Below are positions 36,292-44,870 of a stretch of DNA of 64,000 nucleotides, one piece after another (position 1 is the first letter of the stretch; the number at the start of each line of letters is the position of its first letter). The stretch is from UBA6244 sp965140775 (GTDB lineage: Bacteria; Bacteroidota; Bacteroidia; Bacteroidales; F082): contig OZ223471.1 in assembly GCA_965140775.1 (NCBI GenBank), positions 1,860,001 through 1,924,000 on the forward strand, written 5' to 3'. The notes under the pieces are model-generated. The model saw only the letters and a program-made list of their open reading frames with translations. It made no database searches and was not told where the DNA came from. The translations under genes and the position numbers were made by a program.

Positions 36292-37299
36292 TTATCGGCC
36301 GGATTTGATCAATTTTTTCACGGTGGTTTGGTTACGACCAAGAATTTTTACCCAATATATTCCCGAAGGTAAATCCTGAACTGAAAACACAATTTTTGAA
36401 GGTGAATTTTTAAAATTCGTGTATTCATTAACTGTTTTTCCCTGAGAGTCCATTACAATAACGGATTGAATATCAGATGTGTGATCTAAGCCTGAAATCT
36501 GAACTTCATTTGATGCGGGATTGGGAAACAGCGAGATAGGAGCGGTTTCGGTATCAGGAATCCCCACATAATTCTCGTTGCGGATGAGGGTGTAAGTTAT
36601 TCCCTCAGAAGGAGTTCCGTCGACAAAGGCATAGTTGGGATTGCAAAAATTGTAGTAATCGTAAGAGGGATTGTTGGCGCTTCCGGTATAGCTCAACACG
36701 TTGCCGCAACCTTCAAAATCGTAATTAATACTTGGTCCGGGATTGGGGTCGGAAGTGGCTTCAGGATAACCGTAAGTTCCGGGATCGGCCTGGTTGGGAC
36801 CAAAATGTAGCTCCAGGTGTCCATCTTCCTGAAATATCCAGATTTGGAAATCTACAAAATCGGTGGGGTCGCTGGAGGAATACCATTGAACAAATCCCGC
36901 ATTCTGCCATTGAATTTTAATGATGTATTGCCCTTCTTCGCCAACTACTTCATAATCCAAATTAGATACGGAAGTTGTTTCCCCTTTGTCTGTGAGCAAA
37001 TATCCTCCAAACGGCGTGTGGTAGATCATCAGTCACTTGCTGCCAAGACCTGCAAAAAACAAGCCTCCGCCGGCTTCCACGTTGATTGATGAATAAATTT
37101 GATCGAAGATGGTGAATTGAAAATCAAAATAAAGGTTGAAAATGCTTCCTTCATTCCAAATTTCGTCGTTGTTGATAGAAATGGGATTTTCCAGCTCCAC
37201 ATAGGGCTGCATGGAGGTGGTGCTGAAGTAGGCAATTCCCTGTGATTTAAGTAATATTCCCAACAAGAGGAAGATTAAAAGTAGCAGTTGCTTTTTCAT
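36292..37299 (-). pseudogene. T9SS-exported protein interrupted by an in-frame TGA
   Basis: From ATG at 37299 the frame runs 88 codons (signal peptide MKKQLLLLIFLLLGILLKSQ, start of a beta-sandwich-like domain ..AGGGLFFAGLGSK), hits TGA at 37035-37033, then continues in the same frame through CTG-ATG to 36292. The second part (LMIYHTPFGGYLLTDKGETT..) carries the rest of the domain and a complete T9SS C-terminal domain (ISLFPNPASNEVQI..GIYWVKILGRNQTTVKKLIK). A single base change separates the two halves. It is probably a recent nonsense mutation in a 334-residue surface protein. A sequencing error or restart at Met 37029 (without signal peptide) are alternatives. Confidence 0.8.
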
Positions 37300-37517
37300 A
37301 TTGAATCGGTTTGGGTGATTGATGCAGTTTTTTGAGAAGCTGTTAAATGCTTATGAATTCAGCATGTTTCAAAATTAAGCAAAAATTGGCATGAAATTTC
37401 AATTTTAGAAAATTTTCACTAAAAGGACAAATTCAGGAAAGATTTCAAGGCTAATAGTGGTTCGTATATGCCAATTGTTATTGTGCTCAAACGAGTGGGG
37501 GTTAATTTAAAACCTCT

Positions 37518-38150
37518 TTAGGTAATGACATATTGTTGTATCAACGACATCAATTCATCTTTTACAACTGGTTTTGAAATATAGGCATTACATCCCCTAA
37601 CAATGGCATTTTCGCGGTTGCCGGTAAATCCAAAAGCTGCTTGTGCAATGCAAATACCATCGTTATTAAATTGGTGCAGATGCCGGATTGCTTCATATCC
37701 GTCCATTACAGGCATTTTAATGTCCATTAGTATCACGTTGATATCCGGGTTTTTACGACAAATTTCAATGGCTTCCATGCCGTTTCTCGCATTGAGGATT
37801 TCCTTGCTCATTTTTGAAAGCATCAGGCAAAGTAGTAAATTTGAAGTTTTATCGTCTTCAACAACCATGATTTTCAGGCTCTTTACCTTACGGCCTTCGA
37901 CAAACCCAAACCTGCCCCCTGACAGGCGTGCTTATCGGATATGTCAGCCTGAATAACACGTTCAAATACAGCCTCCTGTCGGTTCGCGTCAATACCGATG
38001 CCTGTATCTTTAACATGGAATTCAAGATATTCACCTTTCCTATCACAACCGATTTCAATTATACCCATTTCGCTGAAATGGATGGCTTTTGATACCGGAT
38101 TGGTAAGAACAGCAAACATTTTACATGGTCGGTTTTAGCTAAACTGAATT
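37518..38150 (-). pseudogene. Decayed hybrid histidine kinase (HATPase and receiver pieces)
   Basis: The minus-strand frame 38119-37883 carries a HATPase piece with a worn N box (NPVSKAIHF), an intact G1 (VKDTGIGI) and G2 (GAGLGLSKA). Just before it, another frame reads AKTDHVKC, the usual lead into the N box, so there is a frameshift. The piece ends within G2, and a receiver domain follows in another frame (37868-37518: VVEDDKTSNLLL, VILMDIKMPVMDGYEA, YISKPVVKDEL). HisKA, PAS and the linker between HATPase and receiver are missing. The pieces cannot work as a kinase; the receiver alone (116 codons) might still be made. Confidence 0.75.
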
Positions 38151-38179
38151 GGCGTATTATCCAGCACTTTTTCTTCCGC

Positions 38180-39085
38180 TCAGTAATTGGTTGACGTTGG
38201 TTCCACTGCTCTCCAATCAAGAGGCACGGTTCTGGTCTGAATGCTTCCAGGTTGTTGGTACACATATTTTGCCTGTCCCACAAAAGTTCCTGCCGGAAAT
38301 TTTGATAGCAAAAGTGGGAGAGTCAGCGATTTGATCTCATCGAAGTTGCGTTCATTTTCCAAATAATTCTCTTTCAGGCGAAATATACATGAAACATATT
38401 TCAGGTCAGCATTTTCCTGAATATGGTCATATACCCGAATGTCGGGGGTTAAAAATTTCCCCAGACTATCAGCAAAAAGTTGTTCGGTTTCGAGGGCTGA
38501 AACTTCATTGATTGAGCTCTCGATGATGTTTATTCTTCGACTTTCCATTTGCGATTTCCAACTTTCGAAAGGAAGCAACAACAAAAGCATTAAACCATAG
38601 GCTAAAATTATGGACAGTCCCATTTGTCCAAAATTTAATGTTGGCTGTTCGAGTTCCTTCCTGAAAGGTACTACGCGAGTTCCTGACATGTAATCGCCAA
38701 TTCTTCTGCTTGGGTTGATCAAAGCGGCAATAACTTCAATGGGCCAAACAATAATCGGGATATTTCTAATGAAACATTTGATTGGTGTAGCCACTTCACC
38801 CGTTTTGTTGTCAACGATTTGAAGTTTCAGCACTCGTTTTGCCACGCTGCGCCCATTAAATGAATCTTTGCATAGATAGAGCGCAAACCCCAAAATTAAA
38901 AAGTACATCGATCCACCAAAAAGGGTAGGGTTGGATTGTTCGTGATTGATTTCAAAAGCTGAAGCAAAACCCTGTATCATGTTGGGTAAAAAGAAAAGCA
39001 TGATAACAAACGTCATTACAATTTGGTCAACCATCATGGACGCAATTCTTGTTCCTCTTTCAATTTTTATTTCGGTCATTTTCAT
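38180..39085 (-). CDS. RDD family membrane protein
   Basis: 301 aa. The N-terminal 155 residues form the RDD domain: ERGTRIASMMVDQIVMTF (the Arg and Asp that name the family), a second helix FLILGFALYLCKDSF, the NGRSVAKRVLKLQIVD loop and a third helix. A further helix (LSIILAYGLMLLLLLPF) is followed by a soluble C-terminal domain of about 115 residues, probably outside the inner membrane. Some RDD proteins act as ion exchangers, but the role here is unknown. An alternative start is the Met at 39079. The decayed kinase ends just downstream. Confidence 0.8.
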   Translation of the reverse strand: MKMTEIKIERGTRIASMMVDQIVMTFVIMLFFLPNMIQGFASAFEINHEQSNPTLFGGSMYFLILGFALYLCKDSFNGRSVAKRVLKLQIVDNKTGEVATPIKCFIRNIPIIVWPIEVIAALINPSRRIGDYMSGTRVVPFRKELEQPTLNFGQMGLSIILAYGLMLLLLLPFESWKSQMESRRINIIESSINEVSALETEQLFADSLGKFLTPDIRVYDHIQENADLKYVSCIFRLKENYLENERNFDEIKSLTLPLLLSKFPAGTFVGQAKYVYQQPGSIQTRTVPLDWRAVEPTSTNY

Positions 39086-39141
39086 TAAGTGTTTATGTTG
39101 TTTATTTGGTTGTTTAATGCGTTGTCAATTAGTTAGTTGAT

Positions 39142-41364
39142 TTAGTCGTTACATGTTCCAAATAGTGGGTAATATTTGTTATGCAGTTCTTTTACAATGG
39201 CCAGCGGATTGCCTTGGGGTTCGGCATTGAATGCCGTTTGTTGATTTGTCCAACTCCATTCAAAAGCTGCCATTTCTTTGTTGATGGCCTCCATATTTAA
39301 AGGTGTATCATTTTTTATGGACGATCTGAGCATGTCGAAGAATTTTTCCCATCTCACCTTGTAGTAGGAGGCAATCATGCCTGAGTTGGCACGACTGGCA
39401 TAGTCGATGATACCGTTACCTTCGTTTCCCCAGGTGGATATCAGTACACGGGCATTTTTTTCATAGTAAGCTTTGCCGGCGGAGTCGTTTCCAAATGCGC
39501 GTGCATCACGGATCCATTTGCCCAACAATAAGTCCGGTTGGGTGGCGAGTAGCCGATCCTGGTCGTCCATAATCCCGGTAAAAATGCTGATTTGTTCTTC
39601 CAGTTCATCGGAGTTTTTACTTAGGTAGGCTTCATTTAATTTTTTCCTTACCGGAATGATCATGTTGTCGAGGATTTGTTTGGTTACCAGCACCATATCC
39701 TGTTGATATTCTTTGCTTTGCAGGCTGTTTTCGTTTGCTGCCAGCATCAAGGTAAGCACTTTCGTTAAGGCCTTATAATCGTACTTACTTGGACGTTGAT
39801 AGCCTTTGAGCCCGGTGAGGAATGGCCGTGCGTGCATCAAACTGCCCATGGCCACGCCTGAAACCTGATCGTTATACACCAGATTAAACAAATCGTGGTA
39901 GGCTTCGTCTGCAATGGGGTCGTATTGTATGGTTCGGGTGAGGGCGTAGGTAGATATCCAGTTGTCAATCCCGGCCAGATTTTTATCCCAGGCGTAGGCA
40001 AACAACCATTCGTACATAAACCGGTTGATTCCGAACCCTTCCAATGTGGATCCAATGCCATAAAGTTTACCATGGGTGGTATCATTTTCGGTGGCTATAA
40101 GTCGTTTGGCAACCTCTTGAATGGGTGCGGCCATTTCGGTATTGCCCCCAAAATTACCCAGGTAGCACCAAATGTAAGGTGCTCCGTACCAGGCATGTGT
40201 GTTTCTCCAAACTTCTTCTTTTTCTGCAAAATAATCCAGAATGACCATTTTGTCTTCGGGCACGGCTTCGATCATGGCTTTCAAACGCGCGGGGTCGTCC
40301 TTCCACAACTTCATATAATAAAAGGTCCAGCCCATTTGCACCCACGTAGCCTGGGGGTCGATGCTGCTCATGCCATCGTAGATGGTTTTGGAAACAGAGG
40401 CCAGATATTCGGGTTCGGTGCTGGGTGGATCCATCTCATTAAATGGATCGGCTCCATAGTAATGGTTGGTGCCAAAATATTTGGTTTGGGCACGTAAGAA
40501 TTTCTGTTGGATTTCAATAAATAGTGAATCCATTGGATCAAGAAAGAAAGCATCATAGGCATCGCCTGTGCCATACGAGCCCATTGAGGTGATTTTGGCT
40601 TCCGGAAATTTTTCTTTGATGGCTTTGGGCACGTGACCTGCAAAGGCAGGTAGCACCGGAGTCATGCCAAATGAGCGTTCGCGCTGTAGTATCTTTTTTT
40701 GTAATTCAAACTGATGGGAGATATACGCCTGTGGGAGGGGGCCGAGGAATCCGTCGAGGTTGCCCATTCGGTGCCAAGGCAGGTGGGCGGGTCCTGTGAA
40801 GTAGGCCCTGATTTGTTCGTCGGACATGCCGAAATCTTTCCACACTTCTTGCCAAATGGCCTCCTGACCGGTGATGGCCAGGGGCATGTTGATGCCGTTC
40901 AGCGCCATCCAATCGATAAAACGTTCCCAATCGTCCCACTGCCACCAAAGCATGGTATAGCCAAAAGTACAGTAGTTTAAGAAAAAACGTTTCTCAAACC
41001 GACATTCGTGCATTACGGTAGAATCGACCATGGGCAATACTTCGGGAGCGGTAATCGGGTCATCTTTGTACCACGAAACACACAAGTGGCAGTAATTCAC
41101 CAGATAGTTGTTGAAACCGACTGCCAGGGACAGATCGCTGGTGCCTTTAATGCAAATTTTCCCGTTTTTGCTGCTCAACTCAAAGGCTTCGACACCTGCC
41201 TCACCCTCCAACTCTTCGATGACAAACTGCGAAGATTGTTCCGGGAGAATTCTTTCGATCAGTTGGTAAATGTTTTGATGTTTTAAGTTATGAGTTTCAC
41301 TTGTTTTGCACGAATGGAACCCAAGGAACAAGGGTAGGAGAAATCCCCATAAAAAGTATTTCAT
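39142..41364 (-). CDS. Alpha-N-acetylglucosaminidase, GH89 (NAGLU-like) lipoprotein
   Basis: 740 aa, with a lipoprotein-type signal peptide (LFLGFHSCKTS, lipidation Cys at about 19), so probably outer-membrane or periplasmic. It has the three-part NAGLU layout: small N-terminal domain, TIM barrel (WWQWDDWERFIDWMALNGIN, AFAGHVPKAIKEKFP, GADPFNEMDPPS) and an all-helical C-domain. Glu in NEMDPPS (near residue 311) and in STLEGFGIN (near 440) are the expected acid/base and nucleophile. GH89 enzymes remove terminal alpha-linked GlcNAc, for example from heparan-type or mucin glycans. No SusC/SusD pair is next to it, so it is an isolated glycan gene rather than part of a PUL. Confidence 0.93.
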   Translation of the reverse strand: MKYFLWGFLLPLFLGFHSCKTSETHNLKHQNIYQLIERILPEQSSQFVIEELEGEAGVEAFELSSKNGKICIKGTSDLSLAVGFNNYLVNYCHLCVSWYKDDPITAPEVLPMVDSTVMHECRFEKRFFLNYCTFGYTMLWWQWDDWERFIDWMALNGINMPLAITGQEAIWQEVWKDFGMSDEQIRAYFTGPAHLPWHRMGNLDGFLGPLPQAYISHQFELQKKILQRERSFGMTPVLPAFAGHVPKAIKEKFPEAKITSMGSYGTGDAYDAFFLDPMDSLFIEIQQKFLRAQTKYFGTNHYYGADPFNEMDPPSTEPEYLASVSKTIYDGMSSIDPQATWVQMGWTFYYMKLWKDDPARLKAMIEAVPEDKMVILDYFAEKEEVWRNTHAWYGAPYIWCYLGNFGGNTEMAAPIQEVAKRLIATENDTTHGKLYGIGSTLEGFGINRFMYEWLFAYAWDKNLAGIDNWISTYALTRTIQYDPIADEAYHDLFNLVYNDQVSGVAMGSLMHARPFLTGLKGYQRPSKYDYKALTKVLTLMLAANENSLQSKEYQQDMVLVTKQILDNMIIPVRKKLNEAYLSKNSDELEEQISIFTGIMDDQDRLLATQPDLLLGKWIRDARAFGNDSAGKAYYEKNARVLISTWGNEGNGIIDYASRANSGMIASYYKVRWEKFFDMLRSSIKNDTPLNMEAINKEMAAFEWSWTNQQTAFNAEPQGNPLAIVKELHNKYYPLFGTCND

Positions 41365-41752
41365 ATCATTTGATGATTGAATAATGTGATGTACTGCAAG
41401 CTCATGAATTCATCATGTTTCAGTTGGTGGTTGATACAAGATGCCTGTTAACCAGTCATCTGCAAGGTGCTTTCAATCCCATTCAAAAACCTGTTGGCCA
41501 TTATTTCAGGGTTGTGATGAATCAGTCTTGCACATGGCTTGTCAAAGGTAGAAATTTGTTCATGATTTCCAAATACGGCTTGATAAATATCTGGTTGGTG
41601 AAATAAAGATTAGTCTTTTTGATTCAGGAAGATGTTGGGAGTTTTTTAACCAATGAGCCGGGCATAGGTAGGTCGGGTTTTTCAGCCGGTTGGCTCGGTG
41701 ATACACCGGATTTTGCACGCTTGCTTTTTTGTTGGGCTTTCTAGATTTCTTT
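41365..41752. other. Intergenic with first 55-bp repeat copy
   Basis: 388 bp with no supported gene. It holds one copy of the 55-bp direct repeat (41506-41560) and a GAGCC..GGCTC inverted repeat near 41653-41695. Confidence 0.6.
41506..41560. repeat. 55-bp direct repeat, copy A (left of TA pair)
   Basis: Runs from TCAGGGTTGTGATGAATC to GTAGAAATTTGTT and matches 42493-42547 with a single T/C difference. The two copies bracket the toxin-antitoxin pair, 987 bp apart start to start. Confidence 0.9.
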
Positions 41753-42154
41753 TCAAAATTCAGTCATTGAAACAATCTTGGTTTTGCCAATCCTCTTTAA
41801 CGACAGTAAGTCATTATCACCTGACACCAAATATTTAGCTTTTCCGTCAAGTGCCAAATTTAACAGAAAGTTATCCTTAAAATCCCGGCAAATATTCACA
41901 TTTGTTTTTACTTCAACCAGTTTGCCAATTGAATCAAATATTTCCAATAATCGTTCAATAGTTGGTTTCGGGAAGTATTTTTTAAATTTTGGTCTACTTG
42001 ATACGGTAATAAATTCCTCAATTAATTCTTTTGAGAATAAAAGTTGAATTTTGTCGGAGTCGATTAATCTGTCCAGCTGTGTGAAATTTTTTGAAATTAG
42101 AAAACTAATCCAGAGATTGGTATCAATAATAACCAGGGCTTTCCTAATCTTCAT
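41753..42154 (-). CDS. PIN-domain toxin (COG1569-type)
   Basis: 133 aa. The PIN fold acidic residues are in place: IDTNLWISFL at the N-terminus, Glu in SKELIEEFI, CRDFKDNFLLNLAL and SGDNDLL at the C-terminus. PIN toxins are Mg2+-dependent RNases that cut tRNA or mRNA when their antitoxin is lost. Its start codon overlaps the end of the upstream antitoxin gene by 11 nt, the classic arrangement for translationally coupled pairs. The pair is bracketed by 55-bp direct repeats. Confidence 0.88.
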   Translation of the reverse strand: MKIRKALVIIDTNLWISFLISKNFTQLDRLIDSDKIQLLFSKELIEEFITVSSRPKFKKYFPKPTIERLLEIFDSIGKLVEVKTNVNICRDFKDNFLLNLALDGKAKYLVSGDNDLLSLKRIGKTKIVSMTEF

Positions 42155-42359
42155 ATCTTTTTCTTCTAACGGCTTCTACTTCAGCAGTAATTTCGTCAAG
42201 CGATGGAGCACTGTCTGCTTTACTTCGAAGATCGGTTAGTAAATCCATGAAATCTGATTGTCGTTTTTCCTTTTTGATACTGATTAAATTTAAATCGGCA
42301 AGCCCTTTCAGTATATTTTTAGCTTTAGGATTTAATATCTCTATTCTAATTGTTTCCAT
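42144..42359 (-). CDS. Antitoxin partner of the PIN toxin
   Basis: 71 aa, METIRIEILNPKAKNILKGL at the start, then a charged helical C-terminus with RKRYED at the end. Short proteins of the type METIRIEILNPKAKNILKGLADLxLI precede PIN toxins in many Bacteroidota, where the C-terminal helix wraps the toxin. It overlaps the toxin start by 11 nt. DNA-binding autoregulation is expected for the class but no operator is evident. Confidence 0.8.
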   Translation of the reverse strand: METIRIEILNPKAKNILKGLADLNLISIKKEKRQSDFMDLLTDLRSKADSAPSLDEITAEVEAVRRKRYED

Positions 42360-42492
42360 TTAAAAACATTTTTACAAAGTTAATCATTTTACTAAGAAAC
42401 TGAGCCGTTGTTGCAAGCATATCGACTAATGCCACGCGCCGATCGTCGTTTAACTCTTTCTATTCATGGCAGATAAATTTGTCCGTTACATC

Positions 42493-42547
42493 TCAGGGTT
42501 GCGATGAATCAGTCTTGCACATGGCTTGTCAAAGGTAGAAATTTGTT
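42493..42547. repeat. 55-bp direct repeat, copy B (right of TA pair)
   Basis: 54 of 55 bases match copy A at 41506-41560. Confidence 0.9.
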
Positions 42548-42618
42548 TCAAAATCAGTTGAGTAAAGCGACAAAAATGCAAAACGAAAACTGGAATTTGA
42601 TAGATGGGGTGAGGTATG

Positions 42619-42636
42619 TTACTTTCCGATACAGAA
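42619..42636 (-). other. Distal att-like copy of the mnmE 3' end
   Basis: Minus strand reads TTCTGTATCGGAAAGTAA, which would encode FCIGK-stop, the universal MnmE C-terminus, but stands about 5.9 kb from any mnmE coding sequence. It matches 16 of 18 bases at the real mnmE end. Confidence 0.7.
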
Positions 42637-42695
42637 AGTAACTAAAGTTTGTAAGTTGCTGTTATGTAAAGAAATAGTGTTGAGTTGGATTTGTC

Positions 42696-42717
42696 GGGGT
42701 ACAAATGGGGTACAAAA
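42696..42717. repeat. Tandem 11-mers GGGGTACAAAW inside the island edge
   Basis: Two head-to-tail copies, GGGGTACAAAT and GGGGTACAAAA, 60 bp inside the distal att-like site. The position suits recombinase arm-type binding sites, but that is inference. Confidence 0.5.
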
Positions 42718-42906
42718 GTGAACAGAAGTTGCAAATTTAAGGTCTTTAATTCGTGTCTGTAGCTCCAATACGAATTATTTTAATGAGTACATCAAATCGA
42801 ACTACCATTTCTGACATCCAAATTGCTTTTGCCTTATAAGAAGTTGGGCATGACCATTTAACATAGTGGGCTGAAAAAAGTATCATGTGAATTTCCTGCC
42901 AATCAT

Positions 42907-43335
42907 TCAGTAAGAACTTTTAAATACCCCGGTAATTTTCAGTCCATTAGCCAATTCAAATGTTTCAGAATTAAAATCAAACCTTACATTGGCAGATTCA
43001 AAATCTACCCTAATCTTTAATGAATGTTGAAGATTCTCATCAGCCCCAGCCATGACATCAAGTGTTGCACTGCCCGAATGTACGTAACCCTCTGGGGAAA
43101 AAAGCTTGTGAATCTTAATTTCAGTCAAGCCAATATCCATACTATCCGGTCTTTTAACTTCTGAAATTTTATAAACTTGATTTTGAATAACAGATTCAGG
43201 TTCTAATTGGTTTTTCAGTTCAGAATAAATTAGTTTCTCTATCTCATAATGATATTTACCCAAATTGCTCCCTAATTGTTCATTTAATGTGTACATGACA
43301 AAGTATTTTAGTGAATTCGTGCCCTCAAGTGACAT
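42907..43335 (-). CDS. Hypothetical protein in the island (142 aa)
   Basis: Begins MSLEGTNSLKYFVMYTLNEQ at 43335; a Met at 43383 would add a Cys-rich start that overlaps the 51-bp repeat, so the later start is preferred. The N-terminal third is helical, then a beta-rich part (GLTEIKIHKLF, SGSATLDVMAGADENLQHSL, NVRFDFNSETFELANG). I recognise no domain or catalytic motif. It is the first gene inside the island's distal end and is transcribed in the same direction as the Mrr-like gene. Confidence 0.6.
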   Translation of the reverse strand: MSLEGTNSLKYFVMYTLNEQLGSNLGKYHYEIEKLIYSELKNQLEPESVIQNQVYKISEVKRPDSMDIGLTEIKIHKLFSPEGYVHSGSATLDVMAGADENLQHSLKIRVDFESANVRFDFNSETFELANGLKITGVFKSSY

Positions 43336-43358
43336 TGATTGCTCTTTGTAGCAAAGTA

Positions 43359-43409
43359 AACAATAAACAAAACATAAAAACAATATAAAGTGTTGGGAAT
43401 TATTAACAA
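43359..43409. repeat. 51-bp direct repeat, copy 1 (island)
   Basis: AACAATAAACAAAACATAAA to ..GAATTATTAACAA; it matches 46642-46692 at 48 of 51 positions. Here it lies upstream of the 43335 start. Confidence 0.85.
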
Positions 43410-43572
43410 GGAAGTTAAATCAATTAGTCTTTTAACCTCGTAAATCTGACAAAAAATGCCTGTACACAACAATAATTTTGCCCAAAGTCCGGCGGATGTA
43501 GTTCAACAGGCACTCGTTGCTGGGCGCTGTTCACCGCTCAGAGTCCTATCTATTTCCCACAGTAATTTCCTT

Positions 43573-44394
43573 TCAGGTTTCTTTTATAATCCCTTTTTTG
43601 GAAATCGTAAAATTTCTGTCTTCAAAATAAGATTTCATAATTAACCATATTTGGTCAGTAGGATGAAACTTAAGATTTGAATCTGTTTTTATCAATATTC
43701 CTCTGAAAATTATTCCTTTGATCTTTGTAGTAGAATTAGTTTTTTGATTGATAAAACTTGCTCCTTGAAGTTTATATCCTTTAGTAATAACTTGAAATAC
43801 TTTTTCTTTCAGTAAATCTTTTTTAAACGTCGTTAGATAATCAATAAATGGAATTATATCTCCATTGATTAATTGGATATTAATCTTGTTAACCTCGACT
43901 AATTCTTTACTATTTTCTATTCCGTTAAGAGCATCTATCTTTATTCCAAGTATTTGAGGACGAAGAATCCAGGTTTTGATATCGAATATTTCCGCACTTG
44001 CTTCCTTATCATTTTCTTTAATTTCTCTTAATTCGACTAAACCTATGTTTTTGTATTTAGCAAAAGAAATTCCATCCTTTGTAAATCCCTTTTTTGAAAC
44101 AATAACACCTTTGTTAATTGAGGCATCTTCAATAATTTCTGATACTTTCATTACAATGGCCTTATCAATTTTTTTTCCCCAGTATTTACATTCAATCGCA
44201 GTCTGGTAATTGTGAATTCCATCCGAATGCAGCGTTAAAACATCAATTTGGTGATAAACTCCAGATTTTCCTTTTACCTTGCAGGTACTTCCAAAACCTT
44301 TTATTATTACTCCGTTTTCCTTTCCTAGAGTTTCATAAATATATCTGGTTATTTTTTCATAATCCTTCCAGTCCAAATTTACTTTTTCGATCAT
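43573..44394 (-). CDS. Mrr/type IV restriction endonuclease-like protein
   Basis: 273 aa. The N-terminal 130 residues fit a PD-(D/E)xK nuclease fold of the Mrr/restriction-endonuclease-like type: YHQIDVLT supplies the Asp and AIECKYWGKKI the E-x-K, followed by VSEIIEDASINKGVIVSKKGFTKDGISFAK (the conserved helix and 'A-x-x-x-x-I/L-V' strand). The C-terminal half is unrecognised (ILGIKIDALNGIENSKEL and beyond) and may be a sensor or target-recognition part. Mrr-type enzymes usually cut modified foreign DNA. It lies in the mnmE-linked island with other defence-like genes. Confidence 0.75.
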   Translation of the reverse strand: MIEKVNLDWKDYEKITRYIYETLGKENGVIIKGFGSTCKVKGKSGVYHQIDVLTLHSDGIHNYQTAIECKYWGKKIDKAIVMKVSEIIEDASINKGVIVSKKGFTKDGISFAKYKNIGLVELREIKENDKEASAEIFDIKTWILRPQILGIKIDALNGIENSKELVEVNKINIQLINGDIIPFIDYLTTFKKDLLKEKVFQVITKGYKLQGASFINQKTNSTTKIKGIIFRGILIKTDSNLKFHPTDQIWLIMKSYFEDRNFTISKKGIIKET

Positions 44395-44870
44395 TCAATT
44401 TTGATTTTTAATTACGAATTATTTTGTATCAGTTTGTTTTTTCAATAATGTGGGCGAAGAATGACAAAATGAAACGTTGGGCATTCCAAAGCATCTACCT
44501 AACAAACTGCCAAGTTGATTATTAATATTATGTTATTCAAATTTTAGCACTTTCCATCCTTTGTTTTTTTTGCGTGTTGAACTAAGTCCGACTCTGACGG
44601 CCAGTAATAAAATCCAACCAAATGTAGACATTCTTACGTAACAAGAATTTTGCAAACTGTAAATTCTACGTATGGTATAACACACAGTTTGCTAATTCAC
44701 CCCCTTTCAATTTTTCGGCTTTGGACTTTCGGGCGGTTTGTTTTCAATAGTGTCATTGCTAGTTGAGACGATCTCTAATCTTAGTTTCTGTACCTAGTTC
44801 AATAATTTCAACCAATTTAACCTGAACTCTCGGCATATTTCGAGTATATTCGTTTTGGTCGGAGTCACCC
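44395..44870. other. Intergenic with possible gene fragments and a 25-nt-loop inverted repeat
   Basis: 476 bp without a complete gene. On the minus strand, 44836-44759 encodes 25 aa (MPRVQVKLVEIIELGTETKI..), and another frame ends at 44707 with a proline-rich tail (NKPPESPKPKN). The two may be pieces of one decayed gene separated by a frameshift. GCAAACTG (44652-44659) and CAGTTTGC (44685-44692) form an inverted repeat. Confidence 0.4.

Larger units (their letters stand above)
42360..42906. other. Intergenic junction: repeat copy B, att-like site, tandem 11-mers
   Basis: 547 bp without a supported gene. In order it holds the second 55-bp repeat (42493-42547), the displaced mnmE 3'-end sequence (42619-42636) and two tandem 11-mers GGGGTACAAAW (42696-42717). 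Confidence 0.7.

Noticed and set aside
37883..38119. Stand-alone HATPase gene
   Set aside because: It lacks the dimerisation domain and breaks off within the G2 box; better read as a pseudogene piece.
43456..43644. Plus-strand frame MPVHNNNFAQSPADVVQQAL..
   Set aside because: Overlaps the end of the Mrr-like gene and lacks a promoter, terminator or recognisable domain; the first 30 residues look coding-like but are unsupported.
42840..44490. Integron attC-like cores (GTTGGGC at about 42843 and 44483)
   Set aside because: No paired RYYYAAC partner with a foldable attC between genes, no intI, and genes lie on both strands.
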